A stretch of 31,975 nucleotides of DNA from assembly GCA_050485905.1 (NCBI GenBank), contig JBJHCH010000030.1:1-31975 (forward strand), read 5' to 3'. Both the position numbers and the translations under genes were made by a program. The notes under the pieces are model-generated. The model ran no database searches. It had not been told where the DNA came from and saw only the letters and a list, made by a program, of their open reading frames with translations. Source of the stretch: JAWLCA01 sp050485905. GTDB taxonomy: Bacteria; Pseudomonadota; Alphaproteobacteria; Rhodobacterales; Rhodobacteraceae. This document shows positions 22,332 to 29,194 of this stretch, one piece after another. Numbering within the stretch: position 1 is the stretch's first letter; the number at the start of each line of letters is the position of its first letter.

Positions 22332-24834
22332 TCGCGGCGCCGATCCGATCCGCCTTCACAAGGAGCTTTCCCGGCTCTGGGCCACACCGCCCGGCTGGCG
22401 CGGGCGGCTGTCGTCGGTCAGCCATACTGACATCGGCCTGCGCTTCATGGTCACCGCGGCGATCTTCTTTGCCATCGGTGGCTTGCTGTCGATGCTGATC
22501 CGTGCGCAGTTGGCGACCCCCGATAGCGCCTTCATGGGGCCAGAGGTCTACAACCAGATCTTCACCATGCACGGCACGATCATGATGTTCCTCTTCGCGA
22601 TCCCGATGCTGGAGGGGCTGGCGGTCTACATGCTGCCCAAGATGATCGGCGCGCGCGATCTGGCGTTCCCGCGGCTCACCGCCTACGGCTACTGGTGCTA
22701 CCTGTTCGGCGGCACGATCCTGATCGGCGCGTTGTTGTTGGGTCTGGCACCGAACGCCGGCTGGTTCATGTACACGCCGCTGTCGTCGAACGTCTACTCG
22801 CCGGGGGTGAACTCCGACATCTGGCTGCTCGGCGTTACGTTCGTCGAGATCTCGGCGATCACGCTGGCGGTGGAACTGGTGGTGTCGATCCTGAAGATGC
22901 GCGCACCGGGGATGAGCCTCGGCCGGATGCCGATCTTTGCCTGGTACATCCTGGTCACCGCCCTGATGATGGTGGTCGGCTTCCCGCCGCTGATCCTGGG
23001 TTCGGTTCTGCTGGAAATCGAACGCGCTGCGGGACTGCCGTTCTTCGACCCCACGCGCGGCGGCGACCCCTTGCTCTGGCAACATCTGTTCTGGCTGTTC
23101 GGTCATCCCGAAGTCTACATCATCTTCCTGCCCGCCGCCGGGGCGCTTGCCACGCTGATCCCGACCTTTGCCGGGCGGCCGCTGATAGGCTACCGCGCCT
23201 CGATCGCAGCCATCGTGGCCATGGCTTTCCTGAGCTTCGGGATCTGGGTGCACCACATGTTCACCACCGGAATCCCGCATCTGGCGCTTGCGTTCTTTTC
23301 CATTGGCTCCGCGCTCGTGGCGGTGCCGACGGCGGTGCAGGTGTTTTCCTGGCTGGCGACGCTGGCGCACGGCCGGCCGCGGTGGGACGTGCCGATGCTC
23401 TATGTCTTCGGCTTCTTCTTTGTCTTCGTGATGGGCGGGTTGACCGGGGTCATGCTGGCCATGGTGCCATTCAACTGGCAGGCGCACGACAGCTACTTCG
23501 TTGTCGCGCATCTGCACTATGTGCTGGTCGGTGGCTTTATCTTTCCGCTGCTTGCGGCACTTTACTACTGGCTGCCGCAAGTGACCGGGCGGCTGAGCCT
23601 GAGGCCGCTGTCGATCACTGGCTTCTGGCTGATCTTTCTGGGCTTCAACGCGACCTTCTTCCTGATGCACCTCACCGGGCTTCTGGGGATGCCGCGTCGC
23701 ATCTTCACCTACGAGGCCTCGGATGGCTGGACCGAGCTTAACCTGCTCTCTTCGGTCGGTGGCTTCGTCCTGACCATGGGCTTCGCGCTGATCGCGATGG
23801 ATGTGATCCTGCAGGCGCGCTTTGGTCGGCGGTTCCGGCGTGACCCCTGGCGGGCGGGTACCTTCGAATGGGCAATGCCGACGCCGCCCGCCCCTTACAA
23901 TTTTGCTGCGATCCCCGAGGTGAGTGAGCGGGCGGACCGGATTGACCCCGGAGCGACCGGGCGCGATCTGGCGGCTGGGAAGGGGTATCTGGCAGGTGCT
24001 CCGCGAGGTTGGCGCGAGACGCTGGGTGTGGATACGGTCGGCGGCAGACCCGAATACGTGGTGATCCTGCCGGGGCCGAGCTTGCTCCCGCTGGCCACCG
24101 CCCTTGCCACCGGCGTTGTGGTGTTTTCGCTTCTTTTGAAGGCCTACCTGCTGGCGGCGGTTGCCGTGCTGGTGGTGGCCGGACTGATGGTCCATGCGGG
24201 ACGCTACGCTGGCCAGAGGCAGGATCACGGACCCGTCCCGGTCGGAGGCGGGCTTCAGCTTCCCCCGCATACCGAGGCTGCGAGCTCCCCGCCATGGGTC
24301 GCACTGAACGTGGCGCTGGGGGCGAACGGGGCGCTCTTCTGCTCGCTAGTCTTTGGGGTATTTTATCTTTGGCTGGTCGCGCCCAACTGGCCGCCTGCCG
24401 AGGTTCTGGCGCTCGGATCCGCGCTGCCAGTGGTGATTTTCGCGGCACTGGCCATTGCGCCGATGGGCGCCCGCGGGGCTCTGCGCGCGCTGGCTCGTGG
24501 CCGGCCCTTGGGATTCTGGCTGGCGCTTCAGGCTGGGGCACTCATCTGTGCCAGTGTCGCGCTGGCGGTCACGCTACGACACCTGCCTGATCCGCGCGGC
24601 CACGCCTATGCGGCCGCCAGCTTCGTGCTGCTTGCCTACATCGGTTTGCACCTGTTCATTGGGTTGTTGTTTGTTGTTAGCACGGTGCTGCGCCTGCAGT
24701 CGGGATATATCTCGCCCCGCCGCAACCTCGATCTGCGGCTGACCCGTCTTTGGCTGGACTATACTCTGGCGACGGGACTGGTGGCGACGGGGATCGTTCT
24801 TGTGCTGCCGCATCTGTCCGGGATCGTGCTATGA
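22324..24834 (+). CDS. Cytochrome c oxidase subunit I-III fusion protein
   Basis: This 836-residue membrane protein joins subunit I (about residues 1-560) to a subunit III-like domain (about 640-836). Subunit I carries the haem and CuB ligands: His83 (TMHGTIMMF), His261 with the cross-link Tyr265 and Glu263 (FGHPEVY), His310/His311 (WVHHMFTTG) and His396/His398 (VAHLHYV). The D-channel entrance Asp112 is present (ARDLAFPR). Two expected residues differ: the K-channel lysine of the PTGxK motif is Gln339 (PTAVQVFSW), and the Asn that normally follows in FPRLNN is Thr119. The C-terminal region has the subunit III-type helices, including HLFIGLLFVVSTVLRL. The start ATG overlaps the end of subunit II by eight bases. 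Relationship to alternative aa3 oxidases such as CoxMNOP is likely. Confidence 0.94.
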   Translation: MNDRGADPIRLHKELSRLWATPPGWRGRLSSVSHTDIGLRFMVTAAIFFAIGGLLSMLIRAQLATPDSAFMGPEVYNQIFTMHGTIMMFLFAIPMLEGLAVYMLPKMIGARDLAFPRLTAYGYWCYLFGGTILIGALLLGLAPNAGWFMYTPLSSNVYSPGVNSDIWLLGVTFVEISAITLAVELVVSILKMRAPGMSLGRMPIFAWYILVTALMMVVGFPPLILGSVLLEIERAAGLPFFDPTRGGDPLLWQHLFWLFGHPEVYIIFLPAAGALATLIPTFAGRPLIGYRASIAAIVAMAFLSFGIWVHHMFTTGIPHLALAFFSIGSALVAVPTAVQVFSWLATLAHGRPRWDVPMLYVFGFFFVFVMGGLTGVMLAMVPFNWQAHDSYFVVAHLHYVLVGGFIFPLLAALYYWLPQVTGRLSLRPLSITGFWLIFLGFNATFFLMHLTGLLGMPRRIFTYEASDGWTELNLLSSVGGFVLTMGFALIAMDVILQARFGRRFRRDPWRAGTFEWAMPTPPAPYNFAAIPEVSERADRIDPGATGRDLAAGKGYLAGAPRGWRETLGVDTVGGRPEYVVILPGPSLLPLATALATGVVVFSLLLKAYLLAAVAVLVVAGLMVHAGRYAGQRQDHGPVPVGGGLQLPPHTEAASSPPWVALNVALGANGALFCSLVFGVFYLWLVAPNWPPAEVLALGSALPVVIFAALAIAPMGARGALRALARGRPLGFWLALQAGALICASVALAVTLRHLPDPRGHAYAAASFVLLAYIGLHLFIGLLFVVSTVLRLQSGYISPRRNLDLRLTRLWLDYTLATGLVATGIVLVLPHLSGIVL

Positions 24835-25133
24835 GCGGTGGGCGGATCGCGGTCGGTCTCGCGGCAGGGTTCTCAGTCTGGGGCAGTGCGCTTATCGTCG
24901 CTTATGCCACCCATGCTGTGGGATGTGCCTTTGATTGGTCCGACGCTTTGCTGCGCTTCGCGTTACTCGCGATTCTGGTTTCCCACGGTGCAGTGGTGGC
25001 GGGACTGCTGCTTTTCTACAGCATCAGCGCCGATCCGCTTACATCGAGCGTGTCGCGCTGGACAATGATCGCGGCCTTGGTTGCGATCATTGCCACGGTT
25101 GCACCGGGGCTCTTGCTGACCACCTGCGTCTGA
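24831..25133 (+). CDS. Small membrane protein of the oxidase operon
   Basis: This 100-residue protein has three hydrophobic helices (AVGLAAGFSVWGSALIVAYA, LRFALLAILVSHGAVVAGLLLF and MIAALVAIIATVAPGLLL). The ATG overlaps the stop of the subunit I-III gene by four bases (ATGA), so it is the translationally coupled last gene. I do not recognise a named family. Its position suggests an accessory subunit or assembly factor of the oxidase, perhaps in the role of subunit IV, but this is inference. It ends six bases before the convergent exoD stop. Confidence 0.75.
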   Translation: MSGGRIAVGLAAGFSVWGSALIVAYATHAVGCAFDWSDALLRFALLAILVSHGAVVAGLLLFYSISADPLTSSVSRWTMIAALVAIIATVAPGLLLTTCV

Positions 25134-25155
25134 GCGATCTCAGATCAGCCGCAGG
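25123..25155. terminator. Hairpin across the convergent 3' ends
   Basis: CCTGCGTCTGAG (25123-25134) pairs with CTCAGA (25139-25144) and, after a five-base bulge, CGCAGG (25150-25155). The structure covers the stop codons of the oxidase operon and of exoD and could serve both strands. There is no T-tract, so it is only a possible terminator. Confidence 0.35.
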
Positions 25156-25718
25156 GTCAGCGCGATGAGGCCCAGCACCGTTATATAGCCGAGGATGATG
25201 AAAACGCCGTCGCGCGCCATCAAGCCGGTCGCGAACAGTGCCACCGCTCCCGAGGCAAAGGAGGCGGCGAAAGGCAGCAACTCCATCGGCGGCATTGTGA
25301 GGGCCACGATGACGCAGCACAGAATTGCGACATAGCTCGCCGGTCTGTCGGCAAGGAAAGTAAGCCGCTGGCGGATCACCGGGTCGACCCAGCCGGCAGG
25401 ACGGCGCAGCCAATTCAGTGCGGTGCAGAAGCGATCCGCCGGGATCGACACGCGGGCAATAAAGCCAGGCAGCCAGAGCGAGTCGCGGCCCATGAGCATC
25501 TGGACGGAAATCAGCAGGAAGAGGGTCGCCGCGACCGTGGGTGACCCAGGTATGCCCGAGAGTGGGGAGACCATGACGAGTGCCGGAACCAACAGCACGG
25601 TTGCAAAGGAACGTTCCCCCATCGCACTGACAATGTCACCAAGGGTTATCGACGATCCCTCGATCATTTCATCCAGAGAATCGAGCAGGCCGGACAGGTG
25701 ATTTCTCGTCGCTTTCAT
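25140..25718 (-). CDS. exoD: ExoD family exopolysaccharide synthesis protein
   Basis: This 192-residue inner-membrane protein belongs to the ExoD family, needed for normal exopolysaccharide production and alkali tolerance in rhizobia. It starts with a soluble helical segment (GLLDSLDEMI) followed by the family motif TLGDIVSAMGERSFATVLLVPALVMVSPLSGIPG and several membrane helices; the C-terminal pair is MELLPFAASFASGAVALFATGLM and VFIILGYITVLGLIALTL. ATG 25718 was chosen with GAGGG ten bases upstream; the longer frame to 25850 has no support. It lies back to back with the pseudo-receiver gene. No EcfG motif was found before it. Its biochemical activity is unknown for the whole family. Confidence 0.85.
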   Translation of the reverse strand: MKATRNHLSGLLDSLDEMIEGSSITLGDIVSAMGERSFATVLLVPALVMVSPLSGIPGSPTVAATLFLLISVQMLMGRDSLWLPGFIARVSIPADRFCTALNWLRRPAGWVDPVIRQRLTFLADRPASYVAILCCVIVALTMPPMELLPFAASFASGAVALFATGLMARDGVFIILGYITVLGLIALTLRLI

Positions 25719-25943
25719 CTGATCATGGCCCTCTTTGCGGTTTCTCGTTCTTGTGCTGTGTTTTTGCTGGTCACTTAACGGTGAAAATGTGGCCCAGTGG
25801 GGCCTGTCGTTGCGTAAGTGCTCGCTGATTTGGCTTGGAGAGTGCGGCAATATGTTGCATCACGGTGGCAACTACGGGACTGTCGCCTGAACGAGTCAGG
25901 CCGGGCACGGCCGAGGCCTTCAGGCCTACACAGGATTTTTAGA

Positions 25944-26297
25944 ATGCCCACTCGAATAAAGACCGTCGCCCTGGTGACGGGAAACGCGCTGGTGGCCTTG
26001 GACATGAGCGCGACGATCAGGGAGGTAATGCCTTGGGCCGAAATCGTCACGCTCACGCCGACCCTGACGACGCCAGATGATCTCGGCGCCCTGCAGGGTC
26101 TTCTGGCGGTCGTCATTGACCAGGCCGAGGCCAAGCAGGTGGATCTGGAACGATACACACGCGATGGCGCCATGGTCATCGTGATCGGCGAGGGAGAAGA
26201 GCGGCCCGGTTCCGGGATTGCGTATCTTCCGATGCCGTTCACGACGGAGATGCTTGAATCGGTCCTCGCCATGGTCTGGCCTCGCCGCACGGCCTGA
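25944..26297 (+). CDS. Degenerate (pseudo-) response regulator receiver protein
   Basis: This 117-residue single-domain protein has the length and strand pattern of a CheY-like receiver: beta-1 VALVTG, helix 1 with NALVALDMSATIREV, beta-3 LLAVVIDQ, beta-4 AMVIVIG and beta-5 IAYLPMPF. The phosphorylation site is damaged: the acidic pair after beta-1 is replaced by Thr-Gly-Asn and the conserved Lys before the cis-proline is Met97. Asp59 after beta-3 might match the phospho-acceptor. The N-terminal ALDMSATI resembles ALDIRAIV of the PhyR receiver in this window. An AGGA lies before ATG 25944. It may act as a partner-binding adaptor that does not need phosphorylation, but no function is established. 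Confidence 0.7.
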   Translation: MPTRIKTVALVTGNALVALDMSATIREVMPWAEIVTLTPTLTTPDDLGALQGLLAVVIDQAEAKQVDLERYTRDGAMVIVIGEGEERPGSGIAYLPMPFTTEMLESVLAMVWPRRTA

Positions 26298-26307
26298 TGG
26301 TCGCCGC

Positions 26308-26604
26308 CTAGCGGCGTGCGACCAGCAGCCCTGCGCAGAAGCCAATAGCGGCAACCAGACCGACGCTCGTTCCCGGGCGTCGGCGCACCATGCGTGCAGC
26401 GCGGGCGCCTTCAGCGCGCAGCGCATCCATATCTACCCCGCGCTCAAAACCCAGGCGTTTTGCTTCCTGCGTCAGGAAATGGCGCAGGTCCTTCAGGTTA
26501 AGCTCTTCGGCCTGCTGCGCAACGCTGTCCTTGAGGGCAGAAATGTCCCGCTTCAGCTCTTCCATTTCCTCGCTCAGATTCACTTCGGTCTTTGTCGTCG
26601 CCAT
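26308..26604 (-). CDS. DUF883 (ElaB/YqjD-like) membrane-anchored protein
   Basis: This 98-residue protein has an N-terminal amphipathic helical region (LSEEMEELKRDISALKDSVAQQAEEL, likely coiled coil), a basic stretch (MVRRRPGTSVG) and one C-terminal membrane helix (LVAAIGFCAGLLVARR), the layout of the ElaB/YqjD family. E. coli members attach to stationary-phase ribosomes and the inner membrane; that is family knowledge, not shown here. AAGGA lies before ATG 26604. An exact EcfG-type promoter begins 55 bp upstream, so stress induction is expected. A second DUF883-type gene lies at 29459-29776. Confidence 0.85.
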   Translation of the reverse strand: MATTKTEVNLSEEMEELKRDISALKDSVAQQAEELNLKDLRHFLTQEAKRLGFERGVDMDALRAEGARAARMVRRRPGTSVGLVAAIGFCAGLLVARR

Positions 26605-26659
26605 GGTGAGTCCTTTCTCAGACGATTGGGCATCGGTTGAACTCGCTGCTCGTCATGCC

Positions 26660-26684
26660 AACGCGTGGATGCGCGTGGTGTTCC
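26660..26684 (-). promoter_or_regulatory. EcfG-type promoter, DUF883 gene
   Basis: Read on the minus strand this is GGAAC (26684-26680), a 16-base spacer and CGTT (26663-26660), an exact consensus match. It is 55 bp before the DUF883 start at 26604. It is divergent from the EcfG-like promoter at 26748-26772, so one 200-bp interval appears to serve two stress genes. Confidence 0.75.
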
Positions 26685-26747
26685 ATCGATTCCGGCGCGG
26701 AGGGGGCAATTTGCAGCGCGTCGGTCGGCCATTCTGCGGCAGGTATG

Positions 26748-26772
26748 GGAACCGTTCGCCGCATCGATAGTT
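26748..26772 (+). promoter_or_regulatory. EcfG-type promoter (one mismatch), csbD-like gene
   Basis: GGAAC at 26748-26752, a 16-base spacer and AGTT at 26769-26772 differ from the EcfG consensus at one base. It ends 31 bp before the CsbD-family start at 26804. Confidence 0.6.
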
Positions 26773-26803
26773 GTCCCGTCGTAGCAATCGAAAGGGGAAT
26801 TCC

Positions 26804-26998
26804 ATGAACTGGGATATCATCGAAGGAAAGTGGAAGCAGCTGACCGGCAGCGCGAAGGAGCGCTGGGGCAAGCTGACCGATGACGAGCTGGACCAGATCG
26901 ATGGCAAGCGTGAACAGCTCGCTGGCAAGCTTCAGGAAAAGTACGGCATCGCCCGCGACGAGGCCGAGAAGCAGATCGACGAGTGGATGAAAGACTAA
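26804..26998 (+). CDS. CsbD family stress protein
   Basis: This 64-residue, highly charged soluble protein is a CsbD-family member: MNWDIIEGKWKQLTGSAKE at the start, then LTDDELDQIDGKREQLAGKLQEKYGI, ending in EKQIDEWMKD. The family is strongly induced by general stress in several bacteria (sigma-B in Bacillus), while its molecular role is not known. ATG 26804 is preceded by AAAGGGG; the frame starts 33 bases earlier without support. It has its own near-consensus EcfG promoter and an intrinsic terminator 33 bp after the stop, so it is a single-gene unit. Confidence 0.95.
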   Translation: MNWDIIEGKWKQLTGSAKERWGKLTDDELDQIDGKREQLAGKLQEKYGIARDEAEKQIDEWMKD

Positions 26999-27030
26999 TT
27001 CAGCCAGAGCGGGAAATCCGCCATCGTCGA

Positions 27031-27059
27031 GCCGCGCCCCGAAAGGGCGCGGCTTTTTC
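27031..27059 (+). terminator. Intrinsic terminator of the csbD-like gene
   Basis: A 9-bp GC-rich stem (27031-27039 with 27045-27053, GCCGCGCCC and its complement) with a five-base CGAAA loop is followed by TTTTTCT. This is a textbook rho-independent terminator. Confidence 0.88.
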
Positions 27060-27097
27060 TGTCAGCGGTCAGAAGCCCGGCGAAGCAAAGGCCCCCT

Positions 27098-27122
27098 AAC
27101 GCAAATCCTTCAGTTTGGTTCC
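27098..27122 (-). promoter_or_regulatory. Orphan EcfG-type promoter directed antisense to csbD
   Basis: On the minus strand this reads GGAAC (27122-27118), a 16-base spacer and CGTT (27101-27098), an exact consensus match. It points away from the PRC-barrel gene and into the csbD terminator and coding region, where no minus-strand gene starts before 26604. It could drive a small or antisense RNA, or be a chance match. Confidence 0.5.
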
Positions 27123-27156
27123 CAGCAAAAACCTCTTTAAATCATCAGCTTGATCG

Positions 27157-27181
27157 GGAACTTTCCACGCTCTCTGTCATT
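27157..27181 (+). promoter_or_regulatory. EcfG-type promoter (one mismatch), PRC-barrel gene
   Basis: GGAAC at 27157-27161, a 16-base spacer and CATT at 27178-27181 differ from consensus at one base of the -10 element. It ends 43 bp before the ATG of the PRC-barrel gene. Confidence 0.6.
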
Positions 27182-27224
27182 GATCCATCGTAGTCCCAAC
27201 CGGGACATAGCGAAGGAGATCAAG

Positions 27225-28157
27225 ATGAAACGCTTTATGCTGACAACCGCTCTGGTTGCGTTCGCGGCAACCCCGGTCGTCGCTCAGACGAGCAACGAAG
27301 CTCCTGCTGTCGAGACCGAGAGCCACGAACTTTCGGCTCAGGTGGGCGCCGGAACCTATCTGGAAATGACCGGTGACACGACGATCTACGGGTCGGAGTT
27401 CATTGGCAAGAACGTCTACGTGACCGAGGGCGCGTCGCACACCGCAACTGTCGAGGGTGTGCCGAGCGACTGGGAGAACGTGGCGACCGTTGACGACGTG
27501 CTGATGACGCGCGACGGCGAGATCCGCGGTATCCTTGTGGACGTCGGTGGCTTCCTGGGCATCGGGGCGCGCACTGTCGCGCTCGACATGGATGCCCTCG
27601 ACATCGTCTACGACAGCGATAGCGACGATTTCTATGTTGTGTTCGCCTCGTCGCGTGAGGAACTGGAAGCGGCGCCGGAGTATGATCGGGCGGCCGATCT
27701 CGAGGCGCGTCCGGGAACCTGGAACATGGCTTCCGACACTGATGCGCAGCCTGAAAGTGATGTGCTCGCACAAGATCAGGCTCCGATGACCGACCCTGTG
27801 ACCGACCCCGTCGCGGAACCGCAGGCTGCTGATGCGGCCGATGATCTTGCGGCACCGGTCAACGACCGCATTGCTGCAGAGCGCGGCGAGATCTCGGTAG
27901 ATGATCTGAAATCCGCCGACGTGTTCGACGCGACCGACGAGCGTATCGCCGGTGTGAGCGACGTGCTGGTGACTCAGGATGGCGATGTTTCTGCGATCGT
28001 TGTCGACGTGGGCGGCTTCCTGGGCATCGGCGCCAAGTCGGTGGCGATCGACTACGCAGAGGTTGACGTATTCCATGGTGAAGACGCTAGCGACCTGCGT
28101 GTGCATCTTCCGATGACGCGCGACCAGCTGGAAGACATGCCTGAATACGAAGGCTGA
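27225..28157 (+). CDS. Secreted protein with two PRC-barrel-like domains
   Basis: This 310-residue protein has a signal peptide (MKRFMLTTALVAFAATPVVAQ, cleavage probably after VVA) and is likely periplasmic. Two PRC-barrel-like domains are visible: about residues 80-150 with DVGGFLGIGARTVALDMDAL, and about 232-308 with DVGGFLGIGAKSVAIDYAEV. They are clearly an internal duplication, each ending in a REELEAAPEYD or RDQLEDMPEYE type motif. The linker is acidic and rich in Asp, Pro and Ala. PRC-barrel proteins of this kind are common among stress-induced genes of Alphaproteobacteria; a molecular role is not known. AAGGAG precedes ATG 27225. A near-consensus EcfG promoter lies upstream and a strong hairpin downstream. 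Confidence 0.9.
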   Translation: MKRFMLTTALVAFAATPVVAQTSNEAPAVETESHELSAQVGAGTYLEMTGDTTIYGSEFIGKNVYVTEGASHTATVEGVPSDWENVATVDDVLMTRDGEIRGILVDVGGFLGIGARTVALDMDALDIVYDSDSDDFYVVFASSREELEAAPEYDRAADLEARPGTWNMASDTDAQPESDVLAQDQAPMTDPVTDPVAEPQAADAADDLAAPVNDRIAAERGEISVDDLKSADVFDATDERIAGVSDVLVTQDGDVSAIVVDVGGFLGIGAKSVAIDYAEVDVFHGEDASDLRVHLPMTRDQLEDMPEYEG

Positions 28158-28171
28158 TACATACAGCCACA

Positions 28172-28194
28172 GCCCGCCCCGAGCCGGGGCGGGC
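28172..28194 (+). terminator. GC-rich hairpin after the PRC-barrel gene
   Basis: A 10-bp perfect stem (28172-28181 with 28185-28194, GCCCGCCCCG and its complement) with a three-base loop starts 15 bp after the stop. The T-stretch is weak and displaced (AAAATTTT about 8 bp later), so termination may be partial. It separates the PRC gene from the nepR promoter. Confidence 0.6.
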
Positions 28195-28219
28195 GCCCCA
28201 AAATTTTCTGCGCCTCCCG

Positions 28220-28245
28220 GGAACCGGGGGGCGCCTTGCCGCGTT
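28220..28245 (+). promoter_or_regulatory. EcfG-type promoter of nepR-ecfG (autoregulation)
   Basis: GGAAC at 28220-28224, a 17-base spacer and CGTT at 28242-28245 match the consensus exactly. It ends 63 bp before the nepR start, consistent with the known positive autoregulation of ecfG operons. Confidence 0.8.
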
Positions 28246-28308
28246 CAGAGAGTTGCACGTGCGCGTTCCGCGCCTGTGCCGCATAGTGGAAGAGCGCAGA
28301 AAAGACAT

Positions 28309-28500
28309 ATGTCAAGAACGACCAATCAGTCCGGCCGCGGGAGCGGGAATCGACATGGTGGCGGGCAACTGTCGCCATCGGTCGAGCAACAGATCAACGA
28401 GAACCTGAAACGTCTATACGATCAGGCTTCAGAAGAGCCGCTGCCTGATCACCTGCTTAAACTGCTTTCGAAGCTGAAGCAGGAGAGTAGCCCGCAATGA
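28309..28500 (+). CDS. nepR: Anti-sigma factor NepR
   Basis: This 63-residue protein is the anti-sigma factor of the general stress response. It binds and silences EcfG until phosphorylated PhyR, a sigma-factor mimic, takes it away. The core NENLKRLYDQASEEPLPDHLLKLLSKLK has the two conserved helices joined by the EPLPD turn, diagnostic of NepR. A variable Gly/Ser/Arg-rich N-terminus precedes it. ATG 28309 has only a weak upstream AG-rich sequence. The stop overlaps the ecfG start by four bases (ATGA at 28497-28500), giving coupled synthesis of inhibitor and sigma factor. Confidence 0.95.
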   Translation: MSRTTNQSGRGSGNRHGGGQLSPSVEQQINENLKRLYDQASEEPLPDHLLKLLSKLKQESSPQ

Positions 28501-29066
28501 CCGATCAGACCGTCAACCAGGGTGATCCGCGCGACGAGCTGGTGGATCACCTTCCGGCGCTGCGTGCGTTTGCGCTTAGCCTTGCCCGAAGCCCCTCGAC
28601 CGCCGATGACCTTGTGCAGGACACTATCCTGAAGGCATGGAGCAAGATCGAGCAGTTTCAGTCAGGCACCAATCTACGGGCGTGGCTCTTCACGATCTTG
28701 CGCAATACCTACTATTCTGCCCGAAGGAAGACGCGGCGCGAAGTGGCCGACAGCGACGGGCACCACGCGGCACGCCTTTCCCAAAAGCCCGACCATGACG
28801 GCCGCATGGCGCTCGCTGACTTCGCAAGGGCTTTCGCAACCCTGCCGGTAGAGCAGCGCGAGGTGCTGATCCTGGTCGGGTCGAACGGTTTTTCCTACGA
28901 AGAGGCTGCCGCCACCTGCGGCTGTGCGGTTGGTACCATAAAGAGCCGGGCAAATCGCGGACGTAAGCGACTGGCCGAGATACTTGGACTGGTAGAGGGT
29001 GAGGCTCTGGAACTGACCGACTCGCCTACCATGGCGGTCGTCACGGCGCAGGCATCCGTTTCTTGA
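28497..29066 (+). CDS. ecfG: General stress response ECF sigma factor EcfG
   Basis: This 189-residue ECF-type sigma factor directs RNA polymerase to general stress promoters. Region 2 is visible at about residues 15-78 (LPALRAFALSLARSPSTADDLVQDTILKAWSKI, then LRAWLFTILRNTYYSARRK). Region 4 is at about 115-165 (LPVEQREVLILVGSNGFSYEEAA, then CAVGTIKSRANRGRKRLAEIL). The direct overlap with nepR and the PhyR gene nearby identify it as EcfG (ECF15-type) rather than another ECF factor. There is no long C-terminal extension. Its expected binding motif, GGAAC-N16/17-CGTT, occurs repeatedly in this window, including before nepR. Confidence 0.95.
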   Translation: MTDQTVNQGDPRDELVDHLPALRAFALSLARSPSTADDLVQDTILKAWSKIEQFQSGTNLRAWLFTILRNTYYSARRKTRREVADSDGHHAARLSQKPDHDGRMALADFARAFATLPVEQREVLILVGSNGFSYEEAAATCGCAVGTIKSRANRGRKRLAEILGLVEGEALELTDSPTMAVVTAQASVS

Positions 29067-29117
29067 GTGGCAGCTTCTGGTCGGTCCCCTGCATTTATCA
29101 AAGCAACCACAATGATG

Positions 29118-29142
29118 GGAACCGAACATCCGGTGCGACGTT
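29118..29142 (+). promoter_or_regulatory. EcfG-type promoter, DUF1328 gene
   Basis: GGAAC at 29118-29122, a 16-base spacer and CGTT at 29139-29142 match the consensus exactly. It ends 52 bp before the DUF1328 start codon. Confidence 0.78.
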
Positions 29143-29194
29143 GGTTTGGTGATGGCACCACTGGTGCCAAGTATCTGACCGAAAGGAGATCGAA

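Noticed and set aside
22099..24270. Minus-strand open frame of 723 codons opposite the oxidase subunits
   Set aside because: It is antisense to a fully motif-supported subunit I-III gene, and its composition (Gln/His/Arg/Pro-rich) is typical of a reverse-frame shadow.
25580..25620. GGAAC elements inside exoD as EcfG promoters
   Set aside because: No CGTT-type element stands 16 or 17 bases downstream on either strand. All other GGAAC/GTTCC occurrences that I checked by eye outside the listed sites fail for the same reason.
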